Origin: Porticoccaceae bacterium
GTDB lineage: Bacteria; Pseudomonadota; Gammaproteobacteria; Pseudomonadales; Porticoccaceae
Reading direction: 5' to 3'
DNA: 64,000 nt
NCBI GenBank assembly: GCA_018069525.1
Contig: JAGPUQ010000025.1
Span: forward strand, 1 to 64,000
Shown here: in pieces, positions 55,768 through 64,000 of the stretch
Layout: each line of letters opens with the position of its first letter
Numbering within the stretch: position 1 is the first letter of the stretch
Made by a program: the position numbers and the translations under genes
The notes under the pieces: model-generated
The model's database searches: none
What the model was told of the DNA's origin: nothing
Seen by the model: the letters and a program-made list of their open reading frames with translations, nothing else

Positions 55768-55806
55768 AGCAGGCCAAAACAGAAAACCCCGGGGATAAAC
55801 CCTGCT
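55768..55806 (-). terminator. Possible terminator after ygiQ
   Basis: A 6-bp outer stem (AGCAGG 55768-55773; CCTGCT 55801-55806) encloses a CCCCGGGG inner palindrome. On the minus strand only four T follow. Weak support. Confidence 0.35.
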
Positions 55807-55817
55807 AATCAATCCTG

Positions 55818-58127
55818 TTATTTTTTGGATGGCGGTCGGTTTCGGTTTTTCCCGGTGTTGTTGCCGCTGTTATTACCCTTACCGCTACTCTTGCCACTGC
55901 TCTTTCCATTACCTTTTCCTTTCCCATTACCCAGGCGATTACGAATCCCCAGATGCTGGGTAGAAAAAGTTCGTTCTTTACTCCCCTTCCCGTAATTCCC
56001 TGTGGCGTTCCCTGTGGTATTGCGACCGCGTTTAAGTGGGCTCTCAGCGTTGGGTATTAAGCACCCTTCCCCGTCACCGATTAAGTTCGCGCGTCCGGTG
56101 CTGATCAGGTGCTCCCTGATCATTGGCCAGTTGGCGGCGTCGTGGTAACGCAGTAGGGCTTTATGTAGACGGCGCTTATCGAGATCGCGCACGCGACTGA
56201 CTTTTTCACCGCGCTTGTAATGCAAAGCACGCAAGGGGTTGCGACCGGTGTGGTACATAGTGGTGGCGGTGGCCATCGGCGAAGGATAAAAGGTTTGCAC
56301 TTGATCAGCGCGAAAATTGCGTTGCTTGAGCCACAGGGCGAGTTCGACCATGTCGTTCTCGCTGGTGCCGGGGTGTGCGGCGATAAAGTAGGGAATTAAA
56401 TACTGTTTTTTACCGGCTTTTTTGCTGTATTTTTCAAACATGGCGGCAAAGCGGTCGTAGGAGCCGATTTCCGGCTTCATCATTTTTGACAGCGGGCCTT
56501 CTTCGGTGTGCTCGGGGGCGATTTTCAAATAGCCGCCGACATGATGGGTAACCAGCTCTTCGACGTATTCTGGCGATTCCACAGCGAGGTCGTAGCGCAA
56601 ACCCGAGGCAATTAATACGCGTTTAACGCCCGACAAATCTCGAGCCCGGCGATACAGCTGTATTAAGGGGTTGTGGTCGGTATTTAGGTTGGGACAAATG
56701 CCGGGATAAACGCAGGATGGCAAGCGACAGGCCGATTCGATTTCGGGGGATTTACAGGACAGACGATACATATTGGCGGTGGGGCCACCGAGATCGGAAA
56801 TGGTGCCGGTAAAGCCGGGGGTAAGATCGCGAATTTTTTCGATTTCTTTAATGATGGAATCTTCGGAGCGATTTTGAATGATGCGCCCCTCGTGTTCGGT
56901 GATGGAACAAAAGGTGCAGCCACCAAAACAGCCGCGCATGATGTTCACCGAGAAGCGGATCATCTCGTAGGCGGGGATGCGCTGCCCCTCGTATTTCGGA
57001 TGGGGCACCCGCGCATAGGGCAGGTCAAACACGGCGTCCATTTCTTCGGTGGTGAGGGGAATCGGTGGAGGATTCAACCACACTTCGGTGTTTTCGTGGC
57101 GCTGCACCAGGGCGCGCGCGTTACCGGGGTTGGTTTCCAGGTGCAGCACTCTAGATGCATGAGCATAGAGCACGGGATCGGCTTTAACCTTGTGGTAAGC
57201 CGGTAGGCGAATCACCGTGGTGGCGCGATCAAGCTTTTCTCGGGGTGGTACGAAGTGTAAAACCTGCTCGTGGATCTCGTCACCAGCTGACGCTATCGCA
57301 CTTTTGGCCGTAGCACTTTCTGCCTTGTTCTCGACCCGACAGCTACCACCCGTGGCGGCGGCAAGTTCTTCGTCGGTCTCGTAGGGGTTGGACATCGACT
57401 CGATTGCACCGGGGCGATCCACCCGGGTGGAATCCATCACCACCCAGCCATCGGGTAAATCTGTGCGGAGTACTGCGGTGCCTCTAATATCGGTGACCCG
57501 ATTGACCGGCTGCCCACGGGAGATACGGTGCGCCACTTCCACGATGGCTCGCTCGGCATTGCCGTACAGCAAGATGTCGGCCTGGGAGTCGAACAGTACC
57601 GAGCGACGCACTTCATCGGACCAGTAATCGTAGTGGGCAATACGGCGCAGACTCGCTTCAATGCTGCCCAGCACAACGGGCACGTCCTTCCAGGCTTCGC
57701 GGCAACGTTGGCTGTACACAATAACGGCTCGATCTGGCCGCTTACCGCCTTCGTCATCCGGCGAATAGGCATCGTCGCTGCGCACTCGCTTGTCGGCGGT
57801 GTAGCGATTGATCATCGAGTCCATATTGCCCGCGGCGACCCCAAAAAACAGATTGGGCTTACCCAGGCGCATAAAGTCGTCTTTGCTACGCCAGTCGGGC
57901 TGATCGATGATGCCGACACGAAAGCCCTGAGCCTCCAGTAATCGACCAATAACCGCCATGCCGAAACTGGGGTGATCCACATAGGCATCGCCGGTGACGA
58001 TGATGACGTCGCAACTGTCCCAACCGAGAACGTCCATTTCCTCGCGACTGGTCGGCAGAAACGACGCGGTGCCGTAACATTCCGCCCAATACTTAGGGTA
58101 GGACGACAGATGCGGGGCTGTTTGCAT
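55818..58127 (-). CDS. YgiQ-family radical SAM protein
   Basis: 769 residues. N-terminal UPF0313 region begins [22 protein letters not shown] in pieces, followed by YVDHPSFG. The radical SAM cluster binds at CFGGCTFC (CxxxCxxC, about 399-406) in [20 protein letters not shown]. The protein is typical length but the C-terminal 60 residues are a low-complexity Gly/Lys/Ser/Asn tail ([19 protein letters not shown]). Substrate unknown. Preceding gene is the YgjP-like protease, separated by a stop-codon ladder. Confidence 0.95.
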   Translation of the reverse strand: MQTAPHLSSYPKYWAECYGTASFLPTSREEMDVLGWDSCDVIIVTGDAYVDHPSFGMAVIGRLLEAQGFRVGIIDQPDWRSKDDFMRLGKPNLFFGVAAGNMDSMINRYTADKRVRSDDAYSPDDEGGKRPDRAVIVYSQRCREAWKDVPVVLGSIEASLRRIAHYDYWSDEVRRSVLFDSQADILLYGNAERAIVEVAHRISRGQPVNRVTDIRGTAVLRTDLPDGWVVMDSTRVDRPGAIESMSNPYETDEELAAATGGSCRVENKAESATAKSAIASAGDEIHEQVLHFVPPREKLDRATTVIRLPAYHKVKADPVLYAHASRVLHLETNPGNARALVQRHENTEVWLNPPPIPLTTEEMDAVFDLPYARVPHPKYEGQRIPAYEMIRFSVNIMRGCFGGCTFCSITEHEGRIIQNRSEDSIIKEIEKIRDLTPGFTGTISDLGGPTANMYRLSCKSPEIESACRLPSCVYPGICPNLNTDHNPLIQLYRRARDLSGVKRVLIASGLRYDLAVESPEYVEELVTHHVGGYLKIAPEHTEEGPLSKMMKPEIGSYDRFAAMFEKYSKKAGKKQYLIPYFIAAHPGTSENDMVELALWLKQRNFRADQVQTFYPSPMATATTMYHTGRNPLRALHYKRGEKVSRVRDLDKRRLHKALLRYHDAANWPMIREHLISTGRANLIGDGEGCLIPNAESPLKRGRNTTGNATGNYGKGSKERTFSTQHLGIRNRLGNGKGKGNGKSSGKSSGKGNNSGNNTGKNRNRPPSKK

Positions 58128-58153
58128 GGGGAACTCTGGGTTTAACGGGCGGC

Positions 58154-58207
58154 TATTTTACCAGTGTTACTTGACCAGTGTCGCGTCCAAGGTTATTTGA
58201 TCAGTGA
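58154..58207 (-). repeat. Stop-codon ladder after the ygjP-like gene (14-bp units)
   Basis: Minus strand, reading away from the gene: TCACTGATCAAATAA, then after an 11-bp interruption ACACTGGTCAAGTA and ACACTGGTAAAATA directly joined (58168-58181 and 58154-58167). Each ends in or into TAA/TAG. It fills the gap to ygiQ. Confidence 0.75.
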
Positions 58208-58227
58208 CACACCCAGGACGCGCAAGG

Positions 58228-58914
58228 CTACAGCCCGGTTTTTAGCTCGGCGTCACAAAGCCGCCAGTTAGGCAGGAATTTGTCCATAATGGCGTAAAAA
58301 TTACGGTTGTGAGATGGCTCAAGCAGGTGTGCCAGCTCGTGCACCACAATGAATTCAAGGCATTGAGGCGACTTTTTTGCCAGCTCCAGGTTGATACGAA
58401 TGGAGCGCGCACTCGGGGTGCAACTGCCCCATCGGCTTTTCATTTTACGGATACTGAATTTCGCCACCGAGACGCCCATGGTGTTTTCCCACTGGGCAAT
58501 TAGCGGGCCGAGCTGTTCTTCTAGCTGCTGGCGGTACCAGGCGTCTAACGTTGATCGCCTGCTGTCTTTATCGGCACCGGGGCGCACCTGAAGCCGTATT
58601 GTTTCTTCGTCCACAGTGACTTTCGGATGAGCATTGCGCTCTATTACCTCCAGTAAAAATCGCCGCCCCTGAACGTAATGGCTTTCGCCATCGATGTACT
58701 CGTCGGGTGCTGAGTGGACTTGAGCGCGGCATTTATCCTGTTGTTTTTTTACCCAGGTCAGATTCGATAGCACAAAGTCCTGGATCTCAGCGGTTTTCAT
58801 CGACCGCGGCGCGGATACCTTGACGCTGCCATAGGGCGGCAGCACACGCAGATGTAAGCGCTTGATTTTTTTCCGGGTAAGCTCGACATCAAGCTCATTA
58901 ACTTTTAAATTCAT
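58228..58914 (-). CDS. YgjP-like metallopeptidase (DUF45, M48-related)
   Basis: 228 residues. The zinc-protease motif VVHELAHLLEPSHNRNFYAIM (about 188-208; shown in two pieces as VVHELAHLL and EPSHNRNF) and a conserved SRWGSCTPSARSIRIN stretch (about 160-176) are those of the YgjP/WLM-like family. Substrate unknown. It lies alone between ygiQ and the RluA-like gene. Short AT repeats (AATTCATAA) lie just upstream of its start. Confidence 0.9.
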   Translation of the reverse strand: MNLKVNELDVELTRKKIKRLHLRVLPPYGSVKVSAPRSMKTAEIQDFVLSNLTWVKKQQDKCRAQVHSAPDEYIDGESHYVQGRRFLLEVIERNAHPKVTVDEETIRLQVRPGADKDSRRSTLDAWYRQQLEEQLGPLIAQWENTMGVSVAKFSIRKMKSRWGSCTPSARSIRINLELAKKSPQCLEFIVVHELAHLLEPSHNRNFYAIMDKFLPNWRLCDAELKTGL

Positions 58915-59130
58915 AATTTATAATTCATAAGATGGTTGCTTAAGCATCGCTGTCAGCCATCACAGTTAATCAGCACCATTAAGCTTGGCAGGGCAAGCTC
59001 ACATCATAGGGGATACAATATCGGAGTCCAGTGTAAATCCTTCCCTCATACCACAAGCTCGATCTTGAAAAGGCTGAGCCTCAACAACATGACTATGCAA
59101 AAATGATTGCTCCAAAATGACTACACCAAA

Positions 59131-59802
59131 ATGACCATACCCACCGATACGTTTATCGCCCCTGTCTGCCATGAAGACATTGATATCTTGTTTGAAGATG
59201 AGCACATTCTGCTCATTAATAAACCCAGCGGCCTGCTAAGCCTTTCGGGCAAAAACCCTTTGAATAAAGATTCAGTGCATTTTCGTTTGGTGCAGCAGTT
59301 TCCGACGGCAACGATGGCACACCGCCTGGATTTTGGCACTTCGGGCATTATGGTGTTGGCGCTAAACAAAACGGTTAACGCACACCTCACCAAACAATTT
59401 CAGGATCGCACGGTACTTAAAACATATATCGCCGTGTTGAACGGACATCTCGCAGACGATCAAGGTTGTATCGATGCGCCTATTGCGAAAGACAAACCCA
59501 ATTTTCCGCTACAAAAAATTTGTTATGAGAGCGGCAAACCGGCCGTGAGTCATTATCAGGTGACAGAGCGCTTAACCTCCCCCTTGAGCACCAGGGTCGT
59601 GTTTACACCGGATACCGGGCGCACACATCAGTTACGCATCCATAGCCGCGAGATGGGCCATCCGATATTAGGTTGTGATCTGTATGGCACGGCGCAGGCA
59701 CAGGCGATGGCCAAACGTTTGTTGCTGCATGCGCTTACGCTGGAGTTTGACCACCCCATCTCTGGCGAGAGGGTTATGGGCAAGTGTCCTTGCCCGTTTT
59801 AA
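59131..59802 (+). CDS. RluA-family pseudouridine synthase
   Basis: About 223 residues from the ATG at 59131. A TTG eight codons upstream is the alternative. No good ribosome site is visible, and CCAAAATGAC is repeated just before the start. Motifs: INKPSGLLSLSG, then ATMAHRLDFGTSG with the catalytic Asp (about 75-83), and TGRTHQLRIH (about 160-169). It isomerises uridine in rRNA or tRNA; the exact target is not evident. It lacks an S4 domain. Its stop lies inside a 15-bp ladder. Confidence 0.93.
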   Translation: MTIPTDTFIAPVCHEDIDILFEDEHILLINKPSGLLSLSGKNPLNKDSVHFRLVQQFPTATMAHRLDFGTSGIMVLALNKTVNAHLTKQFQDRTVLKTYIAVLNGHLADDQGCIDAPIAKDKPNFPLQKICYESGKPAVSHYQVTERLTSPLSTRVVFTPDTGRTHQLRIHSREMGHPILGCDLYGTAQAQAMAKRLLLHALTLEFDHPISGERVMGKCPCPF

Positions 59803-59869
59803 GATGGCCCGTTTTAAGATGGCCCTTTTTAAGATGGCCCTTTTTAACCTGACCCTTTTAAACTGGCCC
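59796..59869 (+). repeat. Stop-codon ladder at the RluA-like gene end (15-bp units)
   Basis: GTTTTAAGATGGCCC (59796-59810, holding the true stop TAA), a second identical copy (59811-59825), TTTTTAAGATGGCCC (59826-59840), TTTTTAACCTGACCC (59841-59855) and a shortened TTTTAAACTGGCCC (59856-59869). The sequence decays outward. 127 bp to the next gene hold nothing else. Confidence 0.97.
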
Positions 59870-59996
59870 TTGCTAATAAGAAACAGAAGCTTGTAGGCAG
59901 TCGTATTAGTTTTTGCATAATACGAATGCTTCTGCCTGACTTTGGATCAAGCAAATAGATAGCGATACTTTGCGAAAGCTTTATAACTAAAGATAT

Positions 59997-61589
59997 TTAA
60001 AATTGAAAGGTAGCGCTGAACACGGTTTCGTTGCGACGATTGCCCGCCTCGCCCCAGAGGTCGCCCAGCGACCACGGCCCCTGCTCGCTACCGCTTTCCC
60101 GCCAATAAAAATGCTGCTCCGCCTTAAATACGATGTGTTTCGTCCACAAATATTCCAGCACGAGCTTATTATATGCGCCCGTTGAGCGGGGGTCATAAGC
60201 AAACACGAACTGTGGCTTCCAACGTCCGGCTCGTCCATAACTGGTGGAAGCGGAAAAAGTAATCACAAATTCGTCCCGGTCTAGTCGATTGGTATTAGTA
60301 CTTACAAATCGATCCGCTATTACTTCACCACCAATGCTTGCTGGAATTACCGATGAAACACCCTGGTAGAAACTGCTGTGATCGAGGTATCGCCGCCAAA
60401 AGAACTGGGTCGAGATAAAAAATGTACGTTGATCATTGAGCAACTTAATCCAGGTCGGGCGATCAATACCCAGCATTACCACTGACTGGCGAACCGTATC
60501 ATATTGATCCCCGTCTGAATCAATTCCAATCGGTGCGCCTGCCGCGATGGATACGGGGATGCCTTTGGTTAGCGTCGTTTCCAGACGAAAGACCGACTGA
60601 GTGTAGCGGTCTTCGGAGTAATTGGCCGTAAGACCAAGCACGTGTGTGCGCGGATAAACCTTATCGACTACAGCGCTTAATGTTTGGGTATCAAGGTTGA
60701 GTTGTGTCAGATCGCCACGAACTTTAACGCCCGGGGTCGCCGAAATACCGTAGAAATAATTAAGGCTAACTCCGACATCACCCAAGATACCTTTAAAACG
60801 GAAGCCGCCCTGGCCATTCCTTAGCTTTCTATCGGGCCTAATATCCCGAATGGTGAGATCCAGATCAAAAAGCTCATCGCCTATAATGGCTGAATTCGCG
60901 GTCTCAGCCAGGCCGGCTCCGGTAAACGCCCATGGGTGGCGCGGGTCAGTCGAGACCTTGTTCGGCTGAAAATCCCACGGTATTACGATGAGTTCAAAAA
61001 AAGATTCCTCAAAGGGGCCTATCTTGCCAATGTCATAAATACCCCGAGCCATCCACAAGGGAATACGAATGTCCTCCCACGATTCCCTGCTCCAGTGCCA
61101 GCTAAGGTCAAGCGGATTAATCACATCGAGCGCTCGGAAATTATCTGTTTCGCCCCACACGACCTGTTGACGGCCCAATCTCAATGTAAAAGGCGGCATT
61201 AGAAAATCGACAAAAGCCTCTCGCACTTTATACTCAGATTTACCTTTGTCGTCGGTATCCTCGTAGCTGTCTCGAATGTCATAAACAGAATCATAGGCGC
61301 CGCGAGCAAGAAATGTGAACGTTGCTTCTTCAATTGGCCCGGTTGAAAAACGACCAAAAGCTTTATTGTCCTCCAGAAAATAATATTTACCTTCTAGCTG
61401 AGCGGTATTGCGCTGCTGGATCAGCTCACCGTCGTGCAAACCCGAAGCACGCATTATATTCTGAGCTTTCACATACCCTTCGAGTTCCAGGTTATCGGTC
61501 ACATCGACAATACCCCAGGATACTGCGGGGAATAGCGTAAGACTCAAGAAGCTCAAAAAAAGAGCAATGCGGTTTCTAGACATAATCAT
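59997..61589 (-). CDS. DUF1302 family protein (outer membrane-type barrel)
   Basis: 530 residues: signal peptide (LFLSFLSLTLFPAVSWG), then a beta-rich body starting DNLELEGYVKAQNIMR with the family signature LRLGRQQVVWGETDNFRALDVINP (split here as LRLGRQQVVWGE and RALDVINPLDL), ending VFSATFQF with a terminal Phe. DUF1302 proteins usually sit next to DUF1329 partners and RND transporters in lipid- or steroid-degrading bacteria. No transporter is near here. AAGG precedes the ATG. Confidence 0.92.
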   Translation of the reverse strand: MIMSRNRIALFLSFLSLTLFPAVSWGIVDVTDNLELEGYVKAQNIMRASGLHDGELIQQRNTAQLEGKYYFLEDNKAFGRFSTGPIEEATFTFLARGAYDSVYDIRDSYEDTDDKGKSEYKVREAFVDFLMPPFTLRLGRQQVVWGETDNFRALDVINPLDLSWHWSRESWEDIRIPLWMARGIYDIGKIGPFEESFFELIVIPWDFQPNKVSTDPRHPWAFTGAGLAETANSAIIGDELFDLDLTIRDIRPDRKLRNGQGGFRFKGILGDVGVSLNYFYGISATPGVKVRGDLTQLNLDTQTLSAVVDKVYPRTHVLGLTANYSEDRYTQSVFRLETTLTKGIPVSIAAGAPIGIDSDGDQYDTVRQSVVMLGIDRPTWIKLLNDQRTFFISTQFFWRRYLDHSSFYQGVSSVIPASIGGEVIADRFVSTNTNRLDRDEFVITFSASTSYGRAGRWKPQFVFAYDPRSTGAYNKLVLEYLWTKHIVFKAEQHFYWRESGSEQGPWSLGDLWGEAGNRRNETVFSATFQF

Positions 61590-61669
61590 TTTTTAACCTT
61601 GGATACAAAAGGGAACTCGCAGGAAGCCCATGACGTAAGCGGCCTGCATGAAGATTTTTATCGATTATT

Positions 61670-62995
61670 CTAACGTCGACCGCTGATCATATTACGCAGA
61701 GAATAAAACTGCTTGGCTCGGGCCGGGGTGAAGTCTCGCTTAGCCACGTGACAGTGGGTAATCGTGGCGTGAGGCTTCTTCGCATTGATATCGGTTTCGC
61801 CAAGATGCATAAAGACCTTGTGCCCAATATTTTTGGAGAAATCCTGTTTCACATAGGACGACTGTGTGGCTGGCTCGGTGGCATAACTCTCTGAGTATTT
61901 GAGAAAATGCTGGGCCATGCGCAGCAACTGGTCATCTTCCTTATCAAAGGCGAACATCCAGTGCGTCCAATAAGTTTCCGCATCGATAAAAACAATTCGG
62001 TGGCTATAAGGGTGGTCTTTAGCTTTCGGCTCGATGAGTATTACGTGGGTATCACGCACCTCCCACCGGGTCTTGTGTGGCACCCACAGGCTGGGACCAC
62101 CAATCTCTGGGTTATCACTAACGTTGACTGTCGCAAGCACCTTGCGTTTGCCGAGATAAGCCCAGTTGTTTTCGTAAACTTTGCCCCCGAAACCATTTAG
62201 ATCTTCGCGAATCATATCCATACCCATCATCTCGCCGGTACGCTCGGAAGCCAGGGTACGTCGGGGCTTGCGCTGGGCGGGCATATACAGCCAGCCGGAG
62301 TCCTCTTTATAATGATCAACATATTCGATGGTCATGTTTTTAGCACCGGCCATATCTCTTGGAGATCGAAACTCCATAATTTTCTTACTTTTTACTTCTT
62401 CATAACCGGGCACTAAACTTTTATCGCCCCGGGCATAGGTGGTGTTAACCGAGGTATATTCCATTTCGCGATCCAGGCTGCCGTCTTCACTGCGCAACCA
62501 TGTCACCATAGGCATGTTGTAGTCATTAGATCCAGGGCGCCATAACATGTTCCAAAGCACTTTCTGCGCTGCATTTGGATCGTCACTGTTGATCTCGGAA
62601 AAAGGGAAACCACCACCGGTAAACCCGACAAGGGTGCCCTCTTCATCTAACTTATAGCCGGAGGCCATGTTCTCGCCCCAAGCGTCGGGCGCTGGGTAGT
62701 GCCCGGTTGCCGCAATCTCCATCTCCATGCCATCAAAAAAATAGTATTTCCATGCGGAATGAGGAATCAATGGCTCTAGAAGGCTTTGTCGGTCTTTTTC
62801 GGTGAGATGTTGACCCGGCATCACGGTTTCAGCACCAGGACGAGAGTCCTCAATCCATTTCATTAAGGACTCGTAACTTTGATCTTCAAGCGCATAAGAA
62901 GGCGCCGCCAGCCATAACAAGACGCCCGCCATCAGTATGCGCGGAGATGTCCGGCGATAATGCGTACCGTTGGTGAATTTCGCTTGTAGTTTCAT
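61670..62995 (-). CDS. DUF1329 family protein
   Basis: 441 residues with a signal peptide (ILMAGVLLWLAAPSYA) and the DUF1329 fold related to lipoprotein carriers: FPFSEINSDDPNAAQKVLWNM (given as FPFSEI and DPNAAQKVLWN), RRTLASERTGEMMGMDM (RRxxA and a Met-rich loop) and YWTHWMFAFDKED. It is probably periplasmic and thought to help move lipophilic substrates with DUF1302. Lies between the cytochrome gene and DUF1302 in one operon. Confidence 0.92.
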   Translation of the reverse strand: MKLQAKFTNGTHYRRTSPRILMAGVLLWLAAPSYALEDQSYESLMKWIEDSRPGAETVMPGQHLTEKDRQSLLEPLIPHSAWKYYFFDGMEMEIAATGHYPAPDAWGENMASGYKLDEEGTLVGFTGGGFPFSEINSDDPNAAQKVLWNMLWRPGSNDYNMPMVTWLRSEDGSLDREMEYTSVNTTYARGDKSLVPGYEEVKSKKIMEFRSPRDMAGAKNMTIEYVDHYKEDSGWLYMPAQRKPRRTLASERTGEMMGMDMIREDLNGFGGKVYENNWAYLGKRKVLATVNVSDNPEIGGPSLWVPHKTRWEVRDTHVILIEPKAKDHPYSHRIVFIDAETYWTHWMFAFDKEDDQLLRMAQHFLKYSESYATEPATQSSYVKQDFSKNIGHKVFMHLGETDINAKKPHATITHCHVAKRDFTPARAKQFYSLRNMISGRR

Positions 62996-63024
62996 GGGAA
63001 ACCTCTTTCTTTAAGTGCGATAAA

Positions 63025-63480
63025 TTATAGTTCCGGGTTCGATTGAATGGATTCGAGATAAGTGGTGAGGGCAGATATCTGCATACGAGCCTCGGTATCT
63101 GACTTGTCTCTTCGAAACAATTTTCCCCATACCGGCATCTGTCGAGAGCCATGGGCGGCAATGGGCTGCTCCCCATCAATATATTTCTTGACCAGAGTTT
63201 GGGGAAAAACGCCCCCATACCGAGTACTTATATAGGTTAGGTCAGGGGGAAATGCTTTTAAACCGGCAGCTGCTGGCCCATCACCTTTCCCGCTCTCGCC
63301 ATGGCAGGAGCCACAATAGGTCATGTAGATATCTTTCCCCCAGGCTAACGTCGGGTTTTCCTCCCCGGCCAGACCAGCCCGGGTAAACCCCAACAACGCA
63401 ACCAAAATCATGACCGTAATACCCGCATGATGCTCGTCGCGTTTGGTTTTTACGCTCGGATTTTTATCGTGTCGAATCAT
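63025..63480 (-). CDS. c-type cytochrome
   Basis: 151 residues: an N-terminal membrane anchor/signal (ITVMILVALLGFTRAGLA), one haem-c motif YCGSCHGESGKGDGP (about 56-70) and a downstream SRQMPVWGK with the axial Met. Periplasmic electron carrier. It heads an operon with DUF1329 (30 bp) and DUF1302 (80 bp). AGAGGA precedes the ATG. The upstream 300 bp to the next feature hold no clear gene. Confidence 0.9.
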   Translation of the reverse strand: MIRHDKNPSVKTKRDEHHAGITVMILVALLGFTRAGLAGEENPTLAWGKDIYMTYCGSCHGESGKGDGPAAAGLKAFPPDLTYISTRYGGVFPQTLVKKYIDGEQPIAAHGSRQMPVWGKLFRRDKSDTEARMQISALTTYLESIQSNPEL

Positions 63481-63795
63481 ATGTCGTCCTCTATAAACCT
63501 GGCATCCTTAACAAGGTGTTAATTACAACTTGGGGAGCCTTCATCAGGATTTGTGATGATCCGCACAACACCGATAATTAGCACGGAGGGTAAAAATATG
63601 CGCACCCAGATCTTCTATCAATATATTTCGATATTCCAGGGGAGTCAACCATTAATTCAATTTTTATAAGAAAGTACAGATATTACGCGTTGTTACCAAG
63701 CCAACATGGGCGTGCGGGGTAATTTGCGAAGCCTTAAAACCAGGTCATTAATATCCTTCGTAAACAACATGGCCACGGCTCGTCTCCGAACATAG

Positions 63796-63989
63796 AAATC
63801 AGCCATCACTCTTATTGATAAATCAAAAGCATCGCTAAATATATCGCTGGCCGCCTTGTTTAACGAAGGCAAACCAGAGGCGGCAAAGGCTTTTGGTCGA
63901 GCCAGTATGGCAGAGGGCCGGTAGAATTTTTAGATATTATGGATAAATGGCGCGCTGATGGCGATTTAAAAAGCATGGGCATTCGTTAA
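63796..63989 (+). pseudogene. C-terminal gene remnant with a frameshift, family unknown
   Basis: After a TAG (63793-63795) the frame reads KSAITLIDKSKASLN, then NEGKPEAAKAFGRASMAEG, then meets TAG. If one base is restored near 63919-63920 it continues VEFLDIMDKWRADGDLKSMG to a proper TAA at 63987. The composition and the continuity over the shift look like a real protein tail. I do not recognise the family. It may instead be a sequencing error in a live gene, although the upstream TAG argues for decay. Confidence 0.55.
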
Positions 63990-64000
63990 ATAATAGTTTT

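Overview
The window reads as a chromosome segment of a marine-type gammaproteobacterium, most likely in or near the Spongiibacteraceae/Cellvibrionales. The evidence is the conserved housekeeping string greA-carB-carA-dapB-dnaJ-dnaK-grpE / recN ... fur / bamE / rnfH-ratA ... smpB-ssrA, which matches the order I remember from Pseudomonas, a tmRNA tag ANDDNYALAA, and accessory acyl-CoA dehydrogenase, DUF1302 and DUF1329 genes. The taxonomic placement is inference.

Layout. 0-1.8 kb: a 14-bp tandem array, a terminator, a crotonase and a carboxymuconolactone-decarboxylase-like gene. 1.8-13.8 kb: transcription fidelity, pyrimidine/arginine and lysine supply, heat-shock chaperones (sigma-32-like promoters before grpE and dnaK) and recN. 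13.8-19.0 kb: an insertion relative to the usual recN-fur neighbourhood, holding a LysR regulator, two tiny membrane-peptide genes and three acyl-CoA dehydrogenases. 19.1-23.7 kb: fur, bamE, rnfH, ratA, an SNF-type sodium symporter, smpB and ssrA, followed by a 146-bp tandem duplication that includes the last 9 nt of tmRNA and its terminator. 24-32 kb: an accessory zone with a secreted methyltransferase-like protein, a haem-c lipoprotein, a zinc-ribbon protein, a PucR-type regulator with a YCII gene, a REP-associated tyrosine transposase unit, a large secreted PKD-repeat protein, a broken hydrolase, and two matching insertion-sequence relics. 31.9-55.6 kb: an exopolysaccharide locus covering VpsP-like, CpsB-type phosphatase, Wzc-like kinase, Wza-like export, beta-barrel, Wzy_C ligase/polymerase, VanZ, ManC-Gmd-Fcl for GDP-L-fucose, glycosyltransferases, Wzy, Wzx and a WbaP/WcaJ initiator. 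55.8-63.5 kb: YgiQ, YgjP-like protease, an RluA-like pseudouridine synthase, and a cytochrome c-DUF1329-DUF1302 operon. The right edge holds a broken gene remnant.

How the genes fit together. ManC, Gmd and Fcl make GDP-fucose. The WbaP-like enzyme starts a lipid-linked repeat unit, three GT4 enzymes and a WecG-type enzyme extend it, Wzx flips it, Wzy polymerises it, and the Wzc/Wza/CpsB set controls chain length and export. Homopolymer runs in one glycosyltransferase (G11), the flippase (T10) and a kinase-like gene (A9) suggest that the surface glycan could vary by slippage.

The most unusual pattern is one I have not seen described. Many genes here end in short degenerate tandem repeats (7, 11, 12, 13, 14, 15 or 17 bp) that begin at or include the natural stop codon, so extra stop codons recur downstream, sometimes in all three frames. 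The clearest cases follow the symporter (seven 11-bp units), dnaK (12 bp), the crotonase (13 bp), the RluA-like gene (15 bp) and the second tiny gene (17 bp). I call these stop-codon ladders. Whether they are selected or are just slippage products is open.
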